A stretch of 64,000 nt of DNA from Adiantum capillus-veneris (lineage: Eukaryota > Streptophyta > Polypodiopsida > Polypodiales > Pteridaceae): the NCBI GenBank assembly GCA_014529385.2, contig CM043948.1, positions 26,353,768 through 26,417,767 of the forward strand, written 5' to 3'. The notes below the pieces were generated by a model. That model was not told the DNA's origin and made no database searches. It worked only from the letters and a program-made list of their open reading frames with translations. Both the position numbers and the translations under genes were made by a program. This document shows, piece by piece, positions 1 through 11,655 of the stretch (position 1 is its first letter; every line of letters starts with the position of its first letter).

Positions 1-935
1 TAGTAGATCGAGAATGGTTAGGTTAGCTATTTCACTTTGGCTATCCGTTTGTGGATGATAGGCTGAAGAGAAGTTTAGCCTTGTCCCTAAACTCTCAAAG
101 AGACCCTTCCAAAAATTCTAGGATCCCTATCTGACACTATGGACATTGGCAAGCCATGGTACTTGAAAATTTGTGAAATGAAGAGGGTTTCCATTTGATG
201 GGCTTTGATAGTCTTTTTGACAGGTATAAAATGAGCTTGTTTATTGAACCTGTCTACTATCATCCATATTCCCGTATTCCCATGGATAGACTTAGGCAAT
301 CCAGAGATAAAATCCATGGATATGCTCTCCCATGGTGAATTAGGGATTGGCAAGGGTTGAAGCAATCCAAGTTGCTTCCCTCTATCAAATTTTGTCTTTT
401 GGCATACCACACATTTAGAAACATACTCTTGTATGTTCACTTTCATGGTAGGCCAATAGAAATATGTTTCAATTCCCTTTAAGGTAGACTGAATCCCTCT
501 ATGCCCCGCATAAGGTGGAGCATGAGATTCATACATTACTTTCTCACGTAGTGAGTTAGTAATGCATAGTCTATTGCCATAGAGAAGATAACCATCTTGT
601 AAGGTAAGAGGTTCTTCTTTCTTCCCTAATTCAAGGGCTGAAATCACATCTCTAAAATCGGGATCAATAGCGTACTCATCTATCATTGAAGATAGATCAT
701 TGTGAGTTGCTATGGAAACCACATTCACTCTCGGCCGTCTTGAGAGTGCATCAGCTACTTGATTATGCTTGCCAGCAATGTGAGCAATATGAAAATGAAA
801 TTGCGAAAGGAAATTTTCCCACCTCATTTGTTTGTCGGAGATCTTGGTCTGCGTCATGAAGTACTTAAGACTTTGGTGATCCGTTCGCAGAATGAAAGGA
901 GTCCCCAATAAATAGTGCTTCCATGAGTCTAAGGC
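1..935 (-). pseudogene. pol: gypsy 1 RNase H end and integrase (partial)
   Basis: Codes the end of RNase H (TDHQSLKYF, HNQVADALSRR) and then integrase, which inserts the cDNA into the host genome. The integrase HHCC zinc domain is visible (SHAPPYAGHRG, then KCVVCQ), followed by the catalytic core with the first Asp in SMDFISGLP and the second in VSDRDP. A frameshift just after that point (near 110-130) moves the reading to another frame, in which homology continues ([14 protein letters not shown]) to the window edge. It is in the same frame as the RT segment at 936-1904, separated by one TAG at 936-938 in a position where related elements carry a sense codon. A close relative of this integrase lies at 63235-64000 on the other strand. 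Confidence 0.9.
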
Positions 936-1904
936 CTATAGAACTGCAAGGAGTTCCTTTTCATATATGCCTAGAGCTTGCTCAACAGGGTCGAGCCTTC
1001 GACTCTCATAGCCTATGGCGTGCCCTTCTTGGAGTAAAACAGCTCCAAGGCAATCACCACAAGCATCACATTGGACCTCAAATGGTTTTGAGAGATCCGG
1101 TAGTTTAAGCACAGGTTGAGAGATAAGCTTTTCAAAAGCATTGTTCTCCTTAGCATACCATGTATACCTAACGCTTTTCTTTGTTAGGTCATGTAATGGT
1201 CCCGCAATTTGTGAGAACTTTTCTATGAAGCGTCTATAGTATGCACACATACCTATAAAGCATCTTAGTTCATGAAGATTCTTTGGTTTAGGCCATCCTT
1301 TTATTACCTCTAACTTAGATGGATCCATTTGGATGCCATCTTGAGAGATAATATGACCTAAATACTGAATCTCTTGCAAGAAAAATTCACTTTTCTTTCG
1401 ATTAACATAAAGTTTATTCTCTCTTAAAACTTGAAATATTACCTGGAGGTGTTGCTTGTGTTCCTCCAATGAATTAGAGTAGATGATAATATCATCAAAG
1501 AACACTCCAGTGAAGGTTCGATGAGGCCTGAACAGCTTCTCCATCAAGCGGTTGAATGTGGCTGGTGCATTGGTCAATCCAAAAGGCATGACAATGTATT
1601 CATAAAGACCAAATGTGGTGCGAAATGCAATCTTTACAATGTCTTGATCAACTATCCTTATTTGATGATAGCCACTTTTTAGGTCAATCCTACTGAAGTA
1701 GGTCGATCCTTGTAGCTTATCAAATAGGTCTTCTACCCGTGGAACGGGAAACCTATTCTTGATAGTGATCCTATTTAGTGCTCTATAGTCGACACACATA
1801 CGATATGTGCCGTCTTTCTTTTTCACTAAAAGCACAGGTGAGAAAAATGGAGATGAGCTTGGCGTAACCATACCCTTCTCAACTAACTCATGCACTTGCC
1901 GCAT
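936..1904 (-). pseudogene. pol: gypsy 1 reverse transcriptase and start of RNase H
   Basis: RT copies element RNA into DNA. Motifs in order: VDYRALN (residues 38-44), the first catalytic Asp in SRIDLKSGYHQIRI (about 74), MPFGLTNAPATF (106-117), the FFDD box (135-138, the usual plant Ty3 form of YxDD), LGHIIS and the connection YYRRFI. RNase H starts near LSKPFEVQCDA. The reading stops at TAG 936-938, where a Gln codon (CAG) would be expected; RNase H then continues in frame. Upstream, 1905-2081 is open in the same frame back to a TAA at 2082-2084, so RT was part of one gag-pol frame. All RT catalytic residues are kept, but the element cannot make a full polyprotein. Confidence 0.92.
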
Positions 1905-2081
1905 AATCTCCTCTTGTTGAGCTTGAGAAACTCTATAAGGAGGTTTGTTAGGCGGTGAACTTCCTGGAAGGAGTTCAATTGCATTGTCATCATTACCTCG
2001 TTTAGGAGGTAGCTCACAAGGGATGTCGTCAATAAAAACATCTTGAAACCGCTTGAGAAAATTGGATAACTCTAATTCCTT

Positions 2082-3587
2082 TTAGTTGCTTTTATTTTCT
2101 TTTGCTAAAGCATTAGGTTCATTTTGAGAGTCTTTAACAAAAATCATGTACACGGAAATAGAGCTCTTTATTGACTTGTTGAAAGCTGGTGTATGTACAA
2201 TGGGGATAGTGTTACCCATTTCCTTAGCATCTATATACATGTCTTTTTCCCTGAACTTAAAGGAGATTCTCCTTTCAGGAAATTTAACATCGGCAGCCAG
2301 GCGGTCAAACCATGGTGCCCCTAGGATTACATCCTCATGCTTGAGAGGAGAGATAAAGAAGTCCTCTTTGTCCACATAGCCTTGGACATGAAGCCTCAAT
2401 TTCCCAATTAAGGGAGTGACTGAAGCTTCTTGCCCCTTGAAGGCACTGTCTCCGGGTAGGACATCTCCCATCTCGTAGGATTGTATGCCTAGCTTGGTGG
2501 CCAACTCTATAGATATAAAATTGTGAGTAGAACCAGGGTCAAAGAGAATAAAAGCATCATGTTCTCTTACCTTTCCCCAAGCATGGCATAGAGGAGATCC
2601 TTTGTGATGAGTTTGGTGAGTCTCCTCCTCTTGGATTTCAACCAAGGAAGCTCTAGGAGGATCTTGGTGGTTGTTCTTTGGGGGACAAGCGCGGTACGCA
2701 TGCCCTTGTTCGCCGCACTTGAAACACCGGTTATCCTTGCGATAACGTTCAAGCTCTTCAGGAGAGAGTTTGTTCTTACCGTTGTAAAATCCCTTCTCTT
2801 TAGCTTTGTTGGAGTTGCCCTTAGGATACTTTTGGACATTGTCCTTCCCCTTAGGCTCATTGGAACCCTTGTTTTCCGGGGGCTTATTATTTCTTTTAGC
2901 CCCCGTTTGGAAATTGATTCGAGAGGCCACCATAGTATGGTGTATTACCGCCGATATGGTACGTGGCCTTTGGGAGTTGACATACTCCGCAATTTCTTCG
3001 GTTAAGCCCACACAAAATTGTTGCTTTTGCTCTCCAAAATCCAACTTTTTGAAGACAGTGGCTTTGATTTGTAGGTCCCAAAACTTGTCTACATATTTGT
3101 GGATGGATTCATTGGGAGAGAGCTTTAAGCTTCGCCATTCGGTGAGTACTTTGTCTTTGGCATCGGTGGCCAAAAACTGCTTCATAATGGAAGCTCTTAA
3201 AGCTTTCCATGTTCATGGAGCTTCACCGTTGGCTTGTAGGCTAGACCACCATTGTCTGGCGGACTTTTGAAAGTTCATAGCTACATGGCGTAGCTTAGAG
3301 GACTCCGTGAAGCCCTCATCTCCAAACGCCGCATCGAATTGCTGGATAAAGGCCAAGACTTTGTTCGTAGCACCAAAGGTGCCATCATAAGTAAGGAAAG
3401 AGATGCTCTTCCCTCCCTCTTTGAATTTCTTCAGCTTGGACGACCTCTTCCATGCGGCATAGGATTTCCTATGGCCTCTTCTTTTTGATGGTTCAAAGGT
3501 TGCACCATCACTTTCTTCAGAAGGTGAAGAATTTGAAGAAGGTGGAGAAGAGGGTGACCTCTTACTCGCCTTTTTCTTGTCTTGATC
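2082..3587 (-). pseudogene. gag-pol: gypsy 1 gag (C-terminal part) and aspartic protease
   Basis: The right part is the gag core (LTEWRSLKLSPNESIHKYVDKF is characteristic of plant Ty3 gag), followed by a CCHC knuckle CFKCGEQGHAYRAC that binds RNA. A pepsin-like protease follows. Its active site reads FDPGSTHNFIS where the family has Asp-Ser/Thr-Gly, so the catalytic triad seems altered to Asp-Pro-Gly. In-frame TGA at 3213-3215 (from CGA, judged by the sister copy at 49.6 kb) cuts the gag core; the long open segment restarts at 3185. The frame ends at TAA 2082-2084 and continues into RT without a shift. The 5' part of gag lies beyond the copia insertion, at 9080-9662. Confidence 0.88.
3583..3587. 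repeat. Target-site duplication TGATC, left copy
   Basis: The five bases TGATC directly before the copia 3' LTR match the five bases directly after its 5' LTR (9075-9079). A 5-bp duplication is the usual footprint of copia integration. Confidence 0.93.
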
Positions 3588-4321
3588 TGTTAGGAAATAA
3601 AACGTAGCTAAATAGATAATTGAGTAGATTACTTAATGGAGAGAGACAGATTTATATACACGAGATTATAGAGTAGAGAGAGAGAGAGAGTACACACGAT
3701 ATACGTGGTTCACCCAATGTGGGCTACGTCCACGAGAAAGCAGCCACTCAATGGCTTTAGTACTTCAAAACAAGAAGTAGTTTACAAAGGGATTATACCC
3801 TTAATGGAGCTCCCGCCTTGCTTCACTCTCACCACCTCACACTCACCTTGTTGCATCAACTTCACACTATGAAATGTGTGTAGAAATGGCCTCCTTTTAT
3901 AGGCCAAAAGGGCTGCCCTCTCTTATGAGAGACAGCCATGTGTAGCCGCCCTTGTGCGAATAAGTCCAAATCGGACTCTCCAATCCGCCCATGTGTGGCC
4001 GCCCTTGAGAAGACAAGTCCGCTTTTGAATTCGGCCACCGGCCACCGGCCATTGACTTCCGACCACCGGCCACCCGACCGGTTGTTTTTCGACCACTTTC
4101 CGGCCGCCGTCCGGCCATAATATTCCGGCGTAAAAAAAAGTCTCAGGGGCCTCCGCCCCCGAGGCCTTTAAAGTTGCCCCTGATTCTTGTCCGTGAAAAT
4201 TTTGGTTTCCGGTGAGTGATTTTCCTTCACGCACGATGGCTTCTCCTCATAATGGGGGCCTTACAAATGTGCACTTTTACCACAGAAAATTACAAGGGTA
4301 AATCAAGCTCCATACTTAACA
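3588..4321 (-). repeat. copia 1 3' LTR
   Basis: 734 bp. It starts TGTTAGGAAATAA and ends CATACTTAACA in plus reading, and is a near-identical copy of 8337-9074. It includes a (GA)n stretch near 3673-3690 that is four bases shorter than in the partner LTR, and a GC-rich block with repeated CCGGCCA-type motifs around 4030-4115. Confidence 0.96.
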
Positions 4322-4332
4322 ATCTCCCACTT
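4322..4332 (-). promoter_or_regulatory. copia 1 polypurine tract
   Basis: On the minus strand AAGTGGGAGAT lies directly upstream of the 3' LTR. It is the purine run that primes plus-strand DNA synthesis. AAGTGGGAGATTGTT is a very common junction in plant copia elements. Confidence 0.9.
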
Positions 4333-4381
4333 GGAGACTGATCTCCAAACCAAACCTGTGACTGCTTTCCATTCTGGCTTC

Positions 4382-5512
4382 TTATCCTTGAATGCCGATT
4401 GAAGATGAGCAAAAGCTCAACTTCTCCTTGTTGACCACCTTTGTAAACATGTCTGCAGGATTTTCACTTGTATGCACCTTTCCTAGCTTTAGTTGTCCCT
4501 CTTCCAAAAGAGTGTGTATAAAGTGATATCTCACCTCAATGTGCTTTGTCCTTGAATGAAAGGCTGAGTTCTTCGCAAGATGGATAGCGCTTTGGCTATC
4601 ACTGTACAAGACACAATTGTCTTGTTTGAATCCAAGCTCTTCTAAGAATCTGTGAAGCCACAGAATTTCTTTGCTTGCCTCCGTCATTGCTACATACTCT
4701 GCTTCCGTGGTAGAAAGTGAAACCACTTTCTGCAGCTTTGAAGCCCAACTTACTGATGTGCCTCCAACCGTGAACACATAGCCAGTAGTGCTCCTTCGAG
4801 TATCTTTGTCACCTGCCATATCTGCATCAGCATACCCTTCCAGAAAAATATCAGTTCCTCCAAAATACAAAACATTTGTTGTTGTCCCTTTTAGATACCT
4901 AAGTATCCACTTCATAGCTTGCCAATGCTCTTTACTTGGGTTGTCCATGAACCTACTCACAACTCCCACTGCATGTGCAATGTCTGGCCTTGTCCAGACC
5001 ATAGCATACATTAGAGAACCTACCGCTGCAGCATATGGAACTTTAGACATATAGGCTATCTCCTCTTGTGTATTTGGACACATATCCTTCGTTAGTTTAA
5101 AATGACCAGCCAAAGGTGTAGAAACTGGTTTTGCATTTTGCATTGCAAACCTTTCTAGTACCTTCTTGATGTAATCTTCTTGAGATAGCTTTATTGTCTT
5201 CTTCGTCCTGTCCCTTGATATTTTCATACCAAGTATCCTCTTTGCAGCACCTAAATCTTTCATTGAAAAAGATTTGGACAGCTCCTCTTTTAGGTCTTTG
5301 ATGTCCTGCATGTTAGCACTTGCAATCAACATGTCATCAACATACAACATTAGGATGATGAATTTCCCATCTCCCAAATTCTCCGTGTAGACGCAGTGAT
5401 CCGAGTTGCATCTTGTGAATCCATGATCCAACATCCATCGATCAAACTTCAAGTACCATTGTCTTGATGCTTGCTTTAAACCATACAAGCTCTTCTTTAA
5501 TCTGCAAACCAT
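4382..5512 (-). pseudogene. pol: copia 1 polyprotein, C-terminal part: RT and RNase H
   Basis: 376 residues in the same frame as the upstream 919-residue segment, separated only by a TAA at 5513-5515. It begins in the RT palm (LKKSLYGLKQ), carries the YVDD box at residues 57-60 (LMLYVDDMLIAS), and continues through RT (RYLKGT) into RNase H. The RNase H acidic residues are visible in GYADADMAGD, STTEAEY and LYSDSQSAI. The end ADMFTKVV is the usual copia C-terminus. Because of the stop, RT would be made only by readthrough. TAA is not a leaky codon, so I treat this as a disabling mutation. The domain is otherwise complete and uniform in length with the family. Confidence 0.95.
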
Positions 5513-8272
5513 TTATTCCTTACCTTTTACTTCATACCCCTTTGGTTGAAGCATGTAGATTTCCTCCTCTAAGTCACCGTGAGGGAATGCCGTATTTACA
5601 TCCATTTGCTCGAGATTTAGATCATGAGCAGCCACAAGGCTTAAGACAAGCCTAATTGAGTTCATTTTTACAACAGGAGAAAATATTTCATTGAAGTCAA
5701 TACCTTTCTTTTGAGAAAAACCTTTTACCACAAGCCTAGACTTGTACCTTTTCTTCCCACCTTCTTCTTCCTTTAGCTTGTACACCCATTTGTTTTGAAG
5801 TGCCCGCTTACCTTTAGGCAACTCAACCAACTCCCATGTTTGGTTGCGATGTAGTGAGTCCATCTCCACTTGCATGCTCTTCGTCCATTCTTCTTTGGAT
5901 TCATGTTGCATAGCTTCTTGATATGATTCCGGCTCTCTAGAATCTGAGATCAAGAGATGGTTGAAGGAAGGAAAAAACCTTTCTGGAGGTCTACTTGCTC
6001 TTGTAGATCTTCGGGGAATAGGTTGAGGCTCCTCATTTGGTTGACGTTGTTGCACATTGTCACCGTTTGCAGTCCTTGAGTCTTCACCGTCCTCAAGCTC
6101 CATGTACTCATCACCTGTTTCTTTTGTTTGTTTTCTTTCCAAGTAATCTTTGTACATATTTTGTTCGTTAAAAATTACATCCCTACTCCTTAAGATTTTA
6201 CCATCTTCAGGATTCCATAGGCGATACCCAAAGTCTCCTTCTCCATAGCCAATGAAGAAACACTTTTTGGACTTTGCATCTAACTTTGATCTTAGGCTTC
6301 TATCTATGTGCATGAAAGCCTCACACCCAAACACTTTGAGAAATGCATAATTCACCGGTTTACCTGTCCATGCCTCTTCTGGAACTCCCCCATCCAATGC
6401 CGTTGAGGGTGATCGATTGATTAAGTACACAGACGTACTTACAGCTTCCGCCCAAAGCTCAAGCGGTAGGCCTGCATGTAGCCGCATGCTTCGTGCTCGT
6501 TCCATGATTGTCCTGTTCATCCTTTCCGAAATCCCATTTTGTTGAGGTGTCCTTGGGGTTGTCCTTTGCCTCCGAATGCCATTGCTAGCACAAAAGCTTT
6601 CAAAAGCTTGGCTGCAATATTCGCCTCCATTGTCGGATCTGAGGCATTTAACCTTGGTATCTGTTTCATTCTCCACAAAGGCTTTCCACCTTTGAAATAT
6701 GGAAAATACATCGGATTTATTCTTCATGACATAAACCCATGTTTTTCTAGTCGCATCGTCTATGAATGTTACATAGTACAATGAGCCACCAAGTGATGGT
6801 GTACTTGCAGGACCCCAAACATCAGAATGAACCAACTCAAGTTTTTTATTTTTTCTTTCATTTCCTGATTTTTGAAATTTTACCCTCTTTTGTTTACCAT
6901 AAACACAATCTTCACAGAACTCTAAGTCCACTTCTTTCAAACCTGGTAGAGGCTTCTTTGTTTGAAGGATTTGCATTCCTTTGGCACTCATATGCCCAAG
7001 TCGGTAGTGCCACACCGCACTGTCAACTTCTGTAGTTGCTGCACAAGCTGAAGGTTGCGTGCTAACGGTACACAAGTAAAGTGTACCGACTTTTTCACCC
7101 TTGGCAACCACCAAAGATCCTTTTGAGATCTTCCACCGTTTGTTTCCGAATGCAATGTTGTGACCTTCATCGTCCAATTGTCCTGTAGAGATCAAATTTT
7201 TGCGAAGAGAAGGAACATGCCTAACATCTTTAAGCTTCCATTCATTTCCGTTAGCAGTTTTGACAGAAACTGTACCTTTGCCGACAATCTCACAAGCTTC
7301 ATCATCTCCCAAGTATACATACCCAAAATTACCTTTGGTGTAGTCTTGGAAATGTTGCTTGTGTGGTGTCGCATGGAATGAAGCCCCAGAATCTACTATC
7401 CAGGAATTAGACACATTGTCTAATGAGAGAATTAGAGCATCTTGCTCTACTTTACCTGCCACACTGGCCTCCGATGTTGGCTTGTTGTCTTGAGACTCTG
7501 TCTCCTTCTTCTTCTTGGACCAGCAATCCTTCTTAACGTGGCCCTTCTTGCCGCAGTTCCAACATTCAAGAACTGACTTTGTGCATGACTTGCTCCGCCT
7601 TGAGCGATCACGACCCTTTTGGTTTTTGAACCTCTCCTTAAGCCTTCCTCTTGTTTCCACTGATAGTGCAACACATGATGATTCTCCTGTGCTTCTCCTT
7701 CGCATTTCCTCGCTTAGGAGAACACCCACAACATCATCAAACTTAAGAGTATTTGAGCCAGAGATAGAATTACTTACAGCCATCACAAGGCTGTCCCAAC
7801 TATCCGGTAGAGATGATAGTATAAGGAGAGCTCGCACTTCGTCATCGAAATTGATTTTCACTGATCGAAGTTGACTTATGTTTGTGTTAAAGTCATTTAG
7901 GTGTTCTGCAACTGAACCATTCTCTGCCATCTTTAGATTGAACAAGCGCTTCATAAGAAATACCTTATTGGATGCCGGTGGTTTCTCGTAGAAGTCGTCA
8001 AGTGACTTCATCAAGTACTCCGTGGTCTTCATCTCCGAAACATTGAAGGCCACCGTTGACGCCAAGCTTAACCGGATTGTTCCCAGTGCCTTTCGATCAA
8101 GGACAATCCATGCTTCATCTGCCATTGTTGCGGGCTTCTTCGCAAGACCGCCTAGTGGCAAATAGAGGTCCTTCTGGTAGAGATAGTCTTCAATTTGCAT
8201 CTTCCAATGTTGGTAGTTTTTGCGGTTGAACTTCTCAATCTTGAGCTTCCCTTCCTCCGCCATAACTCCCAC
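5513..8272 (-). pseudogene. gag-pol: copia 1 polyprotein, N-terminal part: gag, protease, integrase, start of RT
   Basis: 919 residues from ATG 8272, 51 bases inside the PBS. The gag core covers 1-235, with a CCHC knuckle CWNCGKKGHVKKDC at 237-250. Aspartic protease active site DSG is at 294-296 (WIVDSGASFHAT). The integrase zinc domain uses His422, His427, Cys453 and Cys456. The integrase core Asp483, Asp547 and Glu583 all appear (HSDVWGP, RSDNGGEY, NGISERMNR). RT starts near 805 (QTWELVELPKGK). The order PR-INT-RT defines Ty1/copia. The only break is the TAA at the end. Total length with the downstream part is about 1296 codons, normal for plant copia. An alternative internal start four codons later (MAEEGKL) is equally plausible. 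Confidence 0.96.
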
Positions 8273-8322
8273 TCAATTCAAGGAATCCTTTCCTTGCGAT
8301 AATTTAGCTACGAGCAAACCTT

Positions 8323-8334
8323 GCTCTGATACCA
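8323..8334 (-). promoter_or_regulatory. copia 1 primer binding site (initiator tRNA-Met)
   Basis: On the minus strand, TGGTATCAGAGC lies two bases inside the 5' LTR. It complements the 3' end of plant initiator tRNA-Met and primes minus-strand DNA synthesis. Confidence 0.95.
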
Positions 8335-8336
8335 GT

Positions 8337-9074
8337 TGTTAGGAAATAAGACGTAGTTAAATAGATAATTGAGTAGATTACTTAATGGAGAGAGACAGAT
8401 TTATATACACGAGATTATAGAGTAGAGAGAGAGAGAGAGAGAGTACACACGATATACGTGGTTCACCCAATGTGGGCTACGTCCACGGGAAAGCAGCCAC
8501 TCAATGGCTTTAGTACTTCAAAACAAGAAGTAGTTTACAAAGGGATTATACCCTTAATCGAGCTCCCGCCTTGCTTCACTCTCACCACCTCACACTCACC
8601 TTGTTGCATCAACTTCACACTATGAAATGTGTGTAGAAATGGCCTCCTTTTATAGGCCAAAAGGGCTGCCCTCTCTTATGAGAGACAGCCATGTGTAGCC
8701 GCCCTTGTGCGAATAAGTCCAAATCGGACCCTCCAATCCGCCCATGTGTGGCCGCCCTTGAGAAGACAAGTCCGCTTTTGAATTCGGCCACCGGCCACCG
8801 GCCATTGACTTCCGACCACCGGCCACCCGACCGGTTGTTTTCCGACCACTTTCCGGCCGCCGTCCGGCCATAATATTCCGGCGAAAAAAAAAGTCTCAGG
8901 GGCCTCCGCCCCTGAGGCCTTTAAAGTTGCCCCTGATTCTTGTCCGTGAAAATTTTGGTTTCCGGTGAGTGATTTTCCTTCACGCACGATGGCTTCTCCT
9001 CATAATGAGGGCCTTACAAATGTGCGCTTTTACCACAGAAAATTACAAGGGTAAATCAGGCTCCATACTTAACA
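8337..9074 (-). repeat. copia 1 5' LTR
   Basis: 738 bp and nearly identical to 3588-4321. On the minus strand it runs from TGTTAAG to CCTAACA and should hold the element's promoter. I do not see one unambiguous TATA box to name; ACACGAGATTATAG and TTTATATACACG near 8400 are candidates. Confidence 0.96.
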
Positions 9075-9079
9075 TGATC
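9075..9079. repeat. Target-site duplication TGATC, right copy
   Basis: Direct partner of 3583-3587, on the outer side of the copia 5' LTR. Confidence 0.93.
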
Positions 9080-9662
9080 TTCGTTGTCTTCACCATCACT
9101 TTCATAAGAGGAAAAGGATGAAGAAGATGGAGAAGAGGGTGTCCTCTTTCTCGCCTTTTTCTTCTCTTGCTTTTTATCATCCCTCTTTGAATTATGGCAT
9201 GGAGAAGAGTGTGATGGTCTTCTCCGCTTTGGTGGTGATGGAGATCGTTTAGCCCGCCGTCTTCGTGGAGCCATCTCCGTCGAGGTGGCGGGAGACTCGC
9301 TTCTTTCTCGTTCCTTCGGTGGAGGCTCTTGAGTTCTCCTTTGGGAAGGAGATGCATCATCAAGAAGTAAATTCTTGAGCCCTTCATATGGATTCTCTTC
9401 TTCTTCCCGAATCGGAGAGAGACCTCTTTTGGGAGTCTCACAAGGAGGCTTCCTAGGTGTTCTCTCGTCATGGTGATGAGCTTGGAGAATCCCGTGAGCA
9501 CGGAGCTGCCGTTGCACTTCACTTTGGAGAGATGGATTGCCCATGGCTTGTTGAAGCCTAGAAACAAGATAGTTAACAAGCATTGAAGCATCATTAGTAT
9601 CTTGCTCATGAGCAATCAAAGTTATCAACATTAATTTCACTCTCTTTACTATTGTCAGCCAT
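9080..9662 (-). pseudogene. gag: gypsy 1 gag, N-terminal part
   Basis: Begins at the ATG near 9662 (MADNSKESEINVDN), which matches the gag start of the sister element at 48653 (MSDNSNEIEIDVDN). The first 50 bases then suffer a frameshift, and the body is read in the frame that contains LVNYLVSRLQQAMGNPSLQSEV. The rest is an Arg/Ser/Pro-rich low-complexity stretch (MAPRRRRAKRSPSPP, KKARKRTPSSPSSS), probably disordered and RNA-binding. It runs into the copia insertion at 9079 and continues on the far side at 3587. The open frames visible here end a few codons inside the copia LTR, which is an artefact of the insertion. Confidence 0.85.
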
Positions 9663-10079
9663 TCTAACAACTTTTAGGTGTAAACTTTTTAGGTGTATTT
9701 TGGCACTTCAAGCCCTAGTTGCTACTCCTCTTTACCCCTTTAGAAAAAGCACTCAAGCTACTGTACCCGCGGCTCGAATACCATTAATTGCAAGGAATAG
9801 AAGAGAGGGTCTTTCGACACCAAAACAACACCGGCTCGTGTCAAGCTTCTAATAGCTCAATAGTGGTTAAGCCATAGGCAAGCCCCGTAGGACTCCACTA
9901 TTAAGACCATAGCTCTCGACGGTGATGCCCCGTTAACTGCACGAAGGTAGGCGCACTGCAAGGCTGAAAAATCCCTATTCTACTTACTCACAGGCAATTA
10001 ATAATACCAACCATTTGTAGCTAGCTTGAGGACCTCCCTTCTTGAGCAAGAAAAGAGAAACCTTGTGCTCTGATACCAA
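9663..10079 (-). other. gypsy 1 leader with primer binding site
   Basis: Untranslated leader between gag and LTR. The PBS is at 10067-10078 (minus strand TGGTATCAGAGC, initiator tRNA-Met), one base from the LTR. The leader is closely matched by 48250-48652 of the sister element, including a stretch around 9850-9960 describing the same inverted order of bases. No gene is seen. Confidence 0.85.
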
Positions 10080-11655
10080 TGTAACATTTAATGGCCTAAT
10101 AACTTGTGTGTAGCGGAAATGAGCATGAACATAGTGGGCATTTCATGAGAATAGATTCCTGATGAGAATTACAAGAGTGCTTGGGTGGAGAGAGCAACAA
10201 AAAGCATAACACCTAGTTAGATAGCATCGACAATACTTTCAAAAGAGAGAGAAATTAAACTAATGACAACAGTTGAGGACCGGATTTGCATGGAGCCGGT
10301 CTCCCCTCCAAAAGGCTTTGTATTATGGTTTCTCCCATCAAGAGAGACATTGTACAATACAATTCTTTGTGTTCCTTCAAGACTAGCTAGTGCAATGAAA
10401 AGCTTCATGCACTAAGCAAAACACTTAGCAAACACAACTTGAATTATCCCCGTTCTCAGACCCAAGACCTCACACACCTTCGAAGATGGTGAGAGCTAGC
10501 AGGGTATGAGAGTAGATTGAGAGAAAGAAGGAGTATCGTACGAGAAAGATGTACATCTCCTCACATAATCACTCATATTAGCATAGCTTAGCTTAGTAAT
10601 TAGCTTGGTAGAGGAGATGAGCATGCATTGAAGCTTAGCTCTTGGTTGGATTTGCATCCACATGCCAAGAGTGTGTTGATGTAGGCTTCTATCTCACAAG
10701 CTTGGAGTAGGTGATGAGCTCTCCATTAAAGCTTGGGAAGAGATAGTCTTCTCTTTCTTCACACATGAGATTGTGTGAGTGTGTGTGTGATAATGCCTTG
10801 CAAAAATCAGCCCCCTCTCTCTCTTGGGCGAGCCCTCTTGCAATTTGCTCTTGCTGAGCCCTCATTGGCTCTCCCCAAGTCAAGCCAATGACTATTAAGC
10901 AGCATAAGTGATAGCCTTCTGACTGTGTCCCCCTTTCCCCTTTTGTGAGAGCTTTAGGTAATTAAATAATTAAACTAAACTCTCATTGGACCCCTTTGCC
11001 TCCTGGCCAATAGGAATCAGACAAGCCATTGGGCTCCTGAATGCTCATTGGACCCCTTGTGAGACTGCCCAATAGTCTTCTAGGAGGCTTAATTCTCATT
11101 TGGTTTCTTTTATTGAATGTTTTTAAATTAATTAAACTAGATTTACTCTAGCTTAATTCTCATTGGTCCACTTCAAGGGTCATCCAATAGAAACTGGGCA
11201 CACCTTATGGGCATCTGGCCTAGGGAGCTGACATGTGTCCCTCATTCCCTTTGTGTAAAGGGAGCTTGTGTGCGTGTGTGGCTTTCTCTCTCATCCCCTA
11301 GAAGAAGGGCTCGCCCCCTCCCATGTAGGGATATGTGTTGACTTTGGAGAGCACACAAAACATCCAATTCCCCCTAAGCTTTAACCCTTTGGACACAACC
11401 TTTGAATTTTGGAACCTTAGCATTTTGGAAGTCTTAATGGGCTGAACCTTAGGGTCTTTTGAGCCCATTGTTGCACATGGCTCTTTTGTAGATGCCCCCC
11501 CCATTGGACCCCTATTTTCCCTCCTTTGGATCCCTACTGTGGCCGGTCTGCTAGCTTAACCAATATTCTAGCCTTTTCTCCCCTGGCACTTCCCCACATT
11601 AAATGATCAGTTTAATATGAGAAAATCATTTAGGAGAATTAGATATTGATTATTA

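Larger units (their letters stand above)
3588..9074 (-). mobile_element. Ty1/copia element 1, nearly intact, nested in gypsy 1 gag
   Basis: Complete 5.49-kb minus-strand element: 5' LTR 8337-9074, PBS 8323-8334, polyprotein 8272 to 4382, PPT 4322-4332, 3' LTR 3588-4321, flanked by TGATC target duplications. LTR ends are TGTTAAG and CCTAACA. By eye the two LTRs differ at roughly a dozen bases plus two short length differences (the GA tract and an A run), about 1.5 percent. The only coding lesion I see is one stop codon at 5513-5515. This is the youngest insertion for which the window gives evidence. Confidence 0.97.

Noticed and set aside
2567-3270. Additional frames on both strands over gypsy gag
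   Set aside because: Shadows of the gag frame; they show no knuckle or core in the proper order.
10217-10408. Minus open frame in the gypsy 1 LTR
   Set aside because: The same stretch lies in other LTRs (28.2-28.5 kb, 47.8-48.1 kb) with broken frames.
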